Shown here: positions 57,000 to 64,000 of the stretch, piece after piece
Layout of the letters: every line of letters starts with the position of its first letter
Position numbering within the stretch: the first letter of the stretch is position 1
Translations under genes and position numbers: made by a program
Notes under the pieces: model-generated
Seen by the model: only the letters and a program-made list of their open reading frames with translations
What the model was told of the DNA's origin: nothing
The model's database searches: none
Source of the DNA: Psococerastis gibbosa
Taxonomy: Eukaryota; Arthropoda; Insecta; Psocodea; Psocidae
Reading direction: 5' to 3'
Length of the DNA: 64,000 nt
Assembly: GCA_963971405.1 (NCBI GenBank)
Contig: OZ020487.1
Coordinates: 47,713,039-47,777,038, forward strand

Positions 57000-57240
57000 T
57001 ATCTGTATTTGGTCAAGTCATGCTTTCGCCTGGTTCATTGCGTCAATGGTAAGCAATTGTCTCAGCTTGTCCATTATCACTTGAAGCCAGTGTAGGTTGA
57101 CATCGAGGACGTATACCAATTTGCCGATTGCCAAAAATTCATACGAAAACAATACAAATAATGTCCGAAATCCATGGGGTCGTTGGCATTGGATAAGGTG
57201 CCACTTTAGATTCCTTCAGGACATTATTTTTTTATTATTT
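57000..57240 (-). repeat. S3-associated repeat, inverted
   Basis: tcatgctttcgcctggttca, ttgacatcgaggacgtatac and gaaatccatggggtcgttgg are the reverse of 2590-2800. Confidence 0.6.
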
Positions 57241-58225
57241 ATACCCCTCATCGGGTAAATCTGTGTAGGCCTAATAACCAGGTATAGGCAAAAGGTGATT
57301 TAAGCCTATAAATATTAAATAAACCGGCCTAAGGTACTGTAGGCCTGTACCTGTTCTTCAAACATCAGTTTCAGTTTGGTGTCGTATAGGCCTGAATCAT
57401 TAAGTTATGATTTACGTGTGAAGGCAGCAGTGTTTTAACTTATGATTGATGCTAAGTGCTGCTAATGGACTGCGTAATCAATCTACACTCGCAGCACTTG
57501 CACCCATCCAGCCTTGAATCACTTAGCCTGTTGCGGTCTGCATTAATGCACAAAAATAGATAAGCTACATATTAAACGTAATGATGAAGAGAAACCGACC
57601 CTGGGTCCCTAACAAAGCCTAGTTATAGAATAAGAGCAGCAGAGTCAGAGCTTCAATCTTACTTACATGAGGCCTACATTTTTATTATCAACTTCCGTCC
57701 GCTGAATCTAGAAATGTGGAACCTCGTCTGTAGCTTGTGCGGGAAAAAAAAAGTTCGAACTTGCCTTTGAGGATTTTTTTCCCCAATCAATATACAAAAC
57801 GTCTGCAAAGTCTTGAATTTGACAAAGGAATTTAAAAAATTGCACGAGAAAAAGATTCCTATCCCAATACGTTACAGAGGCGAGAAAATTCAGCCAATAT
57901 GAGGCTAGATTGGATACTTAGGTTAAGTTTTACATTAAACATTTACATCACAAATCAGCTGATTAGGGTTGAAGAGCGAAATATTAAAAATGTTACCTGA
58001 GCTGTGGATGCTGCGAAGGGCGCCCAGAGAATGTGTGAGGCATGCTGGGAGACCAGCAGGGCAAGATGGGGGGGGGGGGGGGGCTCGTAATTATCGATTT
58101 TTGTGAGTCAGCAGGTGCGTGGATAGCATGCGTAGCCCAATCCGAACCTGCTGACCAATCCTTATAATAACCTTTGTTTAACTTTCTTTTCACAATGCAC
58201 TTTCAACTATTAAGGAAAAAATTTC
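57241..58225. other. No supported gene
   Basis: It contains a G tract (about 58069-58083). A 66-codon minus-strand frame at 57993-58193 ends at a CAG|GTAAC donor-like site, but nothing in it is recognisable. Confidence 0.35.
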
Positions 58226-58229
58226 ATGA

Positions 58230-58375
58230 ATTTTAACACTAAATTGACCTTTGGTTGAGGAGGCAACCTCCTAGGGACATTATATCCGAAATATCAAGTT
58301 AAGAAAAAACTGAATCCGGTCGTACTCGAACCCAAGATCTACGCCTTCCCGGGGCATCGTGTTATTCAATACGGA
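58230..58375 (-). repeat. S1 SINE, inverted
   Basis: ctttggttgaggaggcaacc (tail), then gttaagaaaaaactgaatcc, then cgtactcgaacccaagatct and acgccttcccggggcatcgt. It has the same order as the copy at 54835-54965, with the tail preserved. Confidence 0.65.
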
Positions 58376-59234
58376 ATCTGTTGTTTTTTCTTAGTTGGTA
58401 GGGCACCCTATTTCGGTACCTTACAACATTTTTATGTACAAAGTTGAGTTTCACAGGAAATATCCAATGCAAAGCCATACAAAACCCCTTCCGGCCCTGG
58501 CCGATCAGGAGCAAGGAGATTTCTTAACAGCACCGATCCCGCTTCGCGGGACGGCGGTTTCCCTTTCCCTTAGAAATGATGAACGAAATGAAAACGTATT
58601 GCACTAATGATGCAGCACGGTATACTAGAACATATGTCGCACAATCGCCAACCCCTTTCAACCATTTAAACCTCTATGTAGACGACTGTGAGCTTTTGGG
58701 CAAAAATCACATTATTTTGACTTTAACTGGCCACCATCTTGAAACCGTTAATTTATCATGAACTATCGTCGATAAAACTAGGGGCTTTCAGTCGCATTTC
58801 ACTCTATCCCTCTACGACCAATTTGAAATGAGATACGAATTTTTTAAGGTTTTGATCGGCCGCCATCTTGAAACAAAATGGCAGATCACGCTGGTTAACG
58901 AACTCGATCAAGACATTTCTATGATACATTTTTGTGGCAAGTTTCATCAAAATCTGATTCGAATTAGAATATAAGCAGTCATAATTCAATTTTAAAAAAT
59001 GATTCGAAATAGAATTGTTCTTTAAAGTATTGCTTTTCTATTTATAAGCCATAAAAATTAGCGCTACGATCGTTTTTTTGTAAACACAAAAACAAAAACC
59101 GAAATGGTGGAGCCTCTTAAGAAACAACCGGAGTAGGAACATAATAACACCGAATTTCACAGGAACTACTGTAGGTATAGGCCTATCAATCATAGGGCTC
59201 TAAATAAATTATGTAAAAGTTTAAAGAAGAAACG

Positions 59235-59429
59235 TTGCTCTAAATCATGGCCGTGCCCAGGGGGGGGGGGCAAGGGGTCCAGACCCCCCCCCCCCCGAAA
59301 TATTTTTGTTATGTAAACCTGTATTGTTTGAAGAATTCATCCATTAATTATTCATTAATAAATTTCGTTGAAAAAATTTGGACCCCCCCCCCCCTGAAAT
59401 CAAAACTTGGGCACGGCCTTGCTCTAAAT
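59235..59429. mobile_element. Inverted-repeat element with G/C tracts and 11-bp target duplication (GT family 3)
   Basis: The direct repeat ttgctctaaat lies at 59235-59245 and 59419-59429. The ends ggccgtgcccagg (from 59249) and cttgggcacggcc (to 59418) are inverse. Poly-G (about 59260-59269) and two poly-C tracts lie just inside. Confidence 0.8.
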
Positions 59430-59559
59430 AAACACCAATCTAGCTGTCCCAGTTATTGATCTTGATTTGTAAAAAATAAAGGAGTCAGGTCGAAGAAGTT
59501 CCTAAATTGTGGTCAATTTGTATTAATGTCAGAGTCACATAGGCCCTATTGCATGTTGA

Positions 59560-60120
59560 GGAACGAAATGAGAGGATATAGAAAAAACAGGACTTGGCGA
59601 ATTGGAACACACGATCTCGGATCTAGACCTATCCGTGGCGTAGTCTTTAGGCGCCCATTCCATTGACCGGCTAGGGCTATTTCCAAAACGGTGACGTGGT
59701 AGCAGACACTCAAGACTTAGGTAGCGTCTCCATCGACCTCGCATTGCAGATTGCAAGTGACATTGATGGAAATGTTTGTTTTTCTTTTTATAGAAATCAA
59801 TTAAAATGTTTGTAATTAACATATCCCATGAAGCCATTTTTTAATTTTAGTTTGTTTGTTTGTGATTTTGTTGTATGATCATTGATCAATTTTAACTATG
59901 GCATAGAGGAAAATGAACATTTCCGTCAATTCTGCAATGCGAGGTGGGTGGAAACGCCACCTAAGTCTTGAGTGTCTGCTACCACGTCACCGTTTTGGAA
60001 ATAGCCCTAGCCGGTCAATGGAATGGGCACCTAACCGCTTGAACACAAGACCAAGTCCCTCTAAGTCCAGTTTTCTCTATAAGTTATCCTCTAATTGCGG
60101 TTATCAACCAAAAAGTTAAC
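59560..60120. repeat. Inverted pair of SINE-like copies (about 100-bp near-identical arms)
   Basis: 59648-59750 and 59934-60033 are inverse copies (for example ccattgaccggctagggcta and tagccctagccggtcaatgg). A spacer of about 180 bp separates them. Outer parts are S1-like (ttcccggt-type head lost; tail tcctctaattgcggttatca at 60087). The two open frames read from the pair encode the same peptide only because the arms are duplicates. Confidence 0.75.
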
Positions 60121-60739
60121 TTAATGAAAATTAAATGTCAGTGTTATGTAGACTATAGGTCTACCATATTTATAATGTTGTGATGTATATGTTGGAGAAC
60201 GTTTCTTAAATAAACTATGACATCTACAATCAACCATTGCTATGAAATTGTTTTTTTTTAACTGACTAAGGTGCCCAATGGTCTCTTAACAGCTATAGTA
60301 GGATTTGATAAACTTTAAATAGGTACCCCTTTGGTTACAAACTCACCTGTAATAAGTGTATAGTCCAAGAATCACCACTAATATGTCCACTTCCCGCACA
60401 AATAAAATCACTTAGATACGTTATATGTTTTATTATAAGTTAAACAACATTCGATTTAAGCGTTGAAGCTTCCATAAGGCACATGTGAAGTAGAATGTTG
60501 AAGTTGGCTCGAACTACCGTGCACTGGAGGGAGTTGCGTCACCTCCTGATATACGTTACTGTTTACGACAGATTTAAAATTGGCCACAGCTCCCCGTGTG
60601 CCGGTAATCATAACTGATAAGTCATAAAAAAAAAATCATGTTTTGAAACAGGAGAATTGGGGCTAATAGGCCGTGGTCGATCAGATCAACGATAATAAAA
60701 TAGAATAGATCGAGCATAACCATCATCTAATTAATTTTA

Positions 60740-60971
60740 TATTGTAGTATTATTATGGCATGACGGGCATATTCTGAGACACGAAAAGCTCCTCAAGAAC
60801 ATCATTCAGGGTATGGTTGAAGGCACCAACTCAGGAGGACGAAAGAAGGAGTACCTAGAGGATGTCATGAAGGACCTAGGGTGCGACACCTATAAAGGAC
60901 TGAAAAGGACCGCACAAAACAGACAAGAGTGGAGAAGAAGACTAAAACATTCGCTACAAACTAATCAATAG
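60740..60971 (+). pseudogene. LINE reverse transcriptase C-terminal fragment with stop
   Basis: The plus-strand frame reads WHDGHILRHEKLLKNIIQGM, then GGRKKEYLEDVMKDLG, then LKRTAQNRQEWRRRLKHSLQ and a stop at about 60969-60971. It is the complete C-terminal block of a LINE (W-GH-LRH--LLK-I--G...GR----L-D----...A-DR--WR). It is intact over about 75 codons. Confidence 0.7.
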
Positions 60972-60989
60972 ATTGCAACTCAAGAAGTA

Positions 60990-61090
60990 GATTAGGCTAT
61001 ATGGCATATATAACACTGACATTAAATTAACTTTGGTTGAAGAGGAGACCTCCTCGTTATAGTGGAAATTAGAGGATATAAATAAATAAA
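60990..61090 (+). repeat. LINE 3' end shared with S1 SINE tails
   Basis: tggcatatataacactgaca, ttaaattaactttggttgaa and gtggaaattagaggatataa directly follow the LINE stop. They are the reverse complement of the S1 tail at 38300-38380 and 15125-15200. The segment ends in an (AATA)n tract. Confidence 0.6.
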
Positions 61091-61104
61091 TATTGACTTT
61101 TTGT

Positions 61105-61295
61105 TCTATTACTAAGCCAACCTAGCGGAGTTAGGGCTATAAAGCCCTCTCTTACACTCAACTAGGAAGACCCGGGACCGCCTGTTTTACATGCCCTCCG
61201 AAGCATGGCCAGAAATTTAGCAAGTGTGAGACTCGAACCAACAACCTTTCGGGTGAAAGTCGGAGTTTTTACCACAACTCTACATATATAAGCTT
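61105..61295 (-). repeat. S2 SINE, inverted, best copy
   Basis: aagccaacctagcggagtta, taaagccctctcttacactc, aactaggaagacccgggacc, cgaagcatggccagaaattt, then gagactcgaaccaacaacct. The minus strand of the last block carries the B box ggttcgagtct. Confidence 0.7.
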
Positions 61296-61669
61296 AGCAT
61301 AACGGATATCGGGCTAACGTAGGGGGAAATATCAAAGTAACCATGCTGATAAGTTGCAAACATAAAAAAAGAAAGCAATAACAATTTACAGACGGCCTGA
61401 AAACATAATTGCAGTTCTGCGCACTTGACATTGGGTCACAACTGCGGGAATCCATCATGCCCGAGTAGGGTAGCATTCTTTATAGTTTAATTTTGCCTGC
61501 ATTATTTGGCATGGTCATTGGTCACAACTGTTGATTGCCTAAGCCGCGGATCGCCATCTTGATAGCCTGGTTGATACCGAGTCTCCGCTATACAATTTTA
61601 GTAGTATCACTAAACAAGCCCACCGCGGTTGAAAGAAAAACGTTATTGCTATCATATTTGTACGTTATA

Positions 61670-61720
61670 ATAAGAAAGGAAAGCTTTGTGATTGTTGAAA
61701 TTTTCGATTCCGGATTTTAG
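61670..61720 (-). repeat. R2-family terminal fragment
   Basis: aaggaaagctttgtgattgt then gaaattttcgattccggatt is the inverted right end of the R2 element. Confidence 0.5.
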
Positions 61721-61894
61721 TGGATTCAGACGCTTTCATATGCATCTGTTGCATATATTGATTCTGTCGGCCTATGCAATAAAGTGTTCCCGAAGGAATG
61801 TTTTAAGACTTCATGTACGCCTAATATACAATTAGATCATTTCGCGCCTTACCTTAACTCAGACGTAGACGAAACCTCGGCCCATTATATCGAA

Positions 61895-61950
61895 TTCTCC
61901 TGTTTCATCATCTGATTGCAGTCGTGAAAGCCTTTGTAATTATATATTTT
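61895..61950 (+). repeat. FB-family tail fragment
   Basis: ctcctgtttcatcatctgat, then gtcgtgaaagcctttgtaat: only the right terminus of the fold-back family. Confidence 0.5.
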
Positions 61951-62334
61951 TCACCATGCTTTCCCTATAAATATTTACATTTAGATACGTTTGATGTTTT
62001 CTACTTGATTTGTGGGAGAAGCGGAGACATGTTAATTCATGATTACGTGTATATAAGTAACTTCAGATGCGTTCCAAGGAATAATAGATTATTCAGGCAA
62101 TACTAGTTTACAAGGTATTTCTGGCAGGAGCCAAGAAATGAGCTCCATATCAACGAACCTCTTTCGTATAAAAAAAATTACCAGCTTTATATGTAGCCAC
62201 ATAGAAATGACGTCAAAACCTAATGCGATAGAATATTAGTTAGTTTTTATATCCTGCCAATGTTGCAGAAATGTGGCTATGCAACCATTTAAGACTATGG
62301 GTTTTTATGCAATGCAACGCGTTATATCCGGAAA

Positions 62335-62405
62335 AGAAATCTTGACAGAGTAGGACTCGAACCCATGATCTACTGTATGTCTTTCCAGGGGGAAATTGTG
62401 TACTG
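62335..62405 (-). repeat. S1-like SINE fragment, inverted
   Basis: gtaggactcgaacccatgat, then ctttccagggggaaattgtg: an inverted B box with the usual S1 neighbour. It lies just downstream of the SLX1 stop. Confidence 0.45.
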
Positions 62406-62458
62406 CTACCACAATGCCCTGAAATGACATAGACATAGAATGACTTCTGTAAGATTTC

Positions 62459-63208
62459 TCATTCATTATCATTTGTAACCTCAAATGAACACCCGTTCAA
62501 TTTCCTTATCAAATCTCCCCAAAGCATACAAGAATTACAAACAGGGCAGCAGCCTTCAACCGGAATCAAATGAGATTCTTTCTCATCCTTTAAAAACAAC
62601 TCAGCCAAACAAAACAAATGAAAATACGATTTACAATCCGGGTTCAAACACGACAATTCATCGCTAACAAGTGCAGACTTGCATATAAGACAGCCGACAA
62701 CTTGCTCCGCCGGTCCTGCTGCTTTTTGACTGCAGGCTTTAGATTGGACGGGTCCATGAACTATTAGCATGTGAACCGGAGGAGCAAGTCCGGCGGGCGG
62801 TTGTGACACGAGTGGAGGGTACAACCACCGGATGCTCAGAGGAAGACGATACCACGGAGGAACACGTAGCATAGTCCACATTACTTTTAAACGGGCGTCG
62901 AGATTGGAGCCAGATCCAGACAGCAGGTGCTTGAGCCGACGAGATCTTTTAGGGTTTTGCCACGCCCATTCAAAGCGCAGACCGGCGATTTCGGTCGGGA
63001 ACCCATGGACGATCAGGACCATCTCCCAAGGACCTTTAGCGCTCGTTTTTCGGGCGCCTCCGAAGGCTGCTCCTTTGTTGTGCTGCTTGATTCGTCTTGT
63101 AGGGTTCACTGTGTATCCTATGTAGGTTCTTTTACGCATTGACGGGTTTAAACTCACAAGAAGATAGACGCCATGGAAGTTTTCGACTATTTCCGTTGAT
63201 GCAGCCAT
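62459..63208 (-). CDS. SLX1: SLX1, structure-specific endonuclease catalytic subunit, single exon, 249 aa
   Basis: Intronless frame from ATG (63208-63206) to a stop at 62459. The N-terminal GIY-YIG nuclease domain has GVY (13-15), YIG (29-31), the catalytic arginine region [10 protein letters not shown] (37-46) and Glu80 in [29 protein letters not shown] fits the family core. The C-terminal RING-like zinc domain has ordered Cys/His pairs (CLIC, CLNPDC, FHLFC, CCPVC). With SLX4 it cuts branched DNA such as Holliday junctions in the nucleus. Length is close to vertebrate SLX1. The start is supported by a short N-terminus directly before GVY. Lack of introns contrasts with the other genes here. 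Confidence 0.96.
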   Translation of the reverse strand: MAASTEIVENFHGVYLLVSLNPSMRKRTYIGYTVNPTRRIKQHNKGAAFGGARKTSAKGPWEMVLIVHGFPTEIAGLRFEWAWQNPKRSRRLKHLLSGSGSNLDARLKVMWTMLRVPPWYRLPLSIRWLYPPLVSQPPAGLAPPVHMLIVHGPVQSKACSQKAAGPAEQVVGCLICKSALVSDELSCLNPDCKSYFHLFCLAELFLKDEKESHLIPVEGCCPVCNSCMLWGDLIRKLNGCSFEVTNDNE

Positions 63209-63475
63209 TTTGGTAGTGGGAGCAGTTTATGTGTTGCTAGTAGTATTTTTCAGATTTGGTCGGCCTTGACGTAGTTGACTGGCAAAACAGGACGCTCTAC
63301 CGTGTGGGGTAGAACTCTGTCATGGAGCATGCGCCAAGGCCCGAATTCAATTTGACAGTAGGGCCTAACGGAGCGTAATTTGCGCCTGGAAAGTAGAATA
63401 TTTTCAATGAAAAAAATTTAGTGTTAAGAGTAGGACAGGCTAACTCTAAACAAAGGGCATTCTAGTATAATTCTC
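63209..63475. other. SLX1 upstream region
   Basis: 5' flank of SLX1. No recognisable promoter element or gene. Confidence 0.35.
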
Positions 63476-63484
63476 GCTATGTAT

Positions 63485-63600
63485 AGTAGGCCAATGAGAA
63501 TATGGCATAGTGGTAGCTTGTTCGCACTTGAACGAGTCTCAACACATCTTGCGATCGGTGACCGCACCGGCGCACCGACCTCTCGTGTGTCAGATCCATC
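63485..63600 (+). repeat. S3 SINE
   Basis: atatggcatagtggtagctt (A box), then gcacttgaacgagtctcaac, then ttgcgatcggtgaccgcacc. It has the same layout as the S3 copy at 49655-49497. Confidence 0.65.
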
Positions 63601-64000
63601 AGTGTAGAACTGAAGATAGGGCCGACTTTAGTATGAAATGTTCATTCATGTCATGATTCTGCTGCACAAGATAAAACTGCGAGAATGTCGTAGCCACATG
63701 GCTGACAATTGACTCGAAGAGTAAATGAAGTTGACTCATTCAGTTCACGCCGAGCTTGAAAGACTTTTATTAGGAGTTGTCAAATTCTGGAAGAGGAACA
63801 TCAATCTTTAATGAATGGTATCAAAATACAATCAACTGAGTTACGAACTAAACAATATAACCGAGGTTGCGAAATTGAAAGTTGCCCTGACGAAGAAGAT
63901 CAAAAAAAGTTAAGAAGATGAGAAGTTGATGATGTTACGGTCAACAAATTAGCAGCTGCTGCTACCATGATCAACAGCAACATTATTTAAAGTACTGTAT
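63601..64000. other. No feature seen
   Basis: Terminal 400 bp with no gene or repeat that I can support. Confidence 0.35.

Noticed and set aside
59535-60119. Two frames encoding the same peptide on opposite strands
   Set aside because: This is explained by the inverted SINE pair, not by two protein genes.

Overview
The window is eukaryotic nuclear DNA, almost certainly from an arthropod. It holds split genes with GT-AG introns, a gustatory-receptor gene of the arthropod 7tm_7 type, a THAP-domain transcription-factor gene, a mariner relic, a Ty3-type LTR retrotransposon and many SINE, LINE and hairpin repeats. I cannot name the species or order. Genes occupy little of the window and interspersed repeats dominate the rest.

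Six cellular genes could be assembled exon by exon. (1) 397-4758 (+): gustatory receptor, 4 exons, 380 aa. (2) 5288-7902 (-): SLC35B3/PAPST2-like PAPS transporter, 4 exons, 366 aa, convergent with the receptor. (3) 15659-33310 (+): one THAP zinc-finger gene with three common exons followed by three different candidate last exons (21929-22897, 23938-24876, 32090-33310). All three join in phase 0 and end in a related C-terminal coiled-coil. (4) 35916-42584 (+): HSDL2, 8 exons, 422 aa, ending in the peroxisomal signal SKL, with a 14-bp first coding exon and decayed duplicates of exons 4 and 5 in one intron. (5) 47298-49084 (-): TPPP/p25-alpha, 3 coding exons, 204 aa. (6) 62459-63208 (-): SLX1 GIY-YIG nuclease subunit, intronless, 249 aa. 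Several short exons (GR exons 2-4, HSDL2 exon 1, TPPP exon 3) were found by reading splice sites and family motifs.

Region by region: 1-9.7 kb holds the receptor and transporter; 9733-14875 is a decayed Ty3 element with a 4-bp target duplication; 15-33 kb is the THAP locus, whose long introns hold a Tc1-type MITE, hairpin retroposons, a tandem duplication interrupted by a mariner, and SINEs; 34-43 kb is HSDL2; 43-49 kb holds LINE scraps and TPPP; 49-62 kb is gene-poor and rich in palindromic elements; 62-64 kb holds SLX1.

The six genes do not form a pathway. The points most worth following up are the THAP locus with alternative last exons, and a set of palindromic elements with exact 10-14 bp target duplications. 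Some of these elements carry a CTGANGA-stem-GAAA core that resembles a hammerhead ribozyme.
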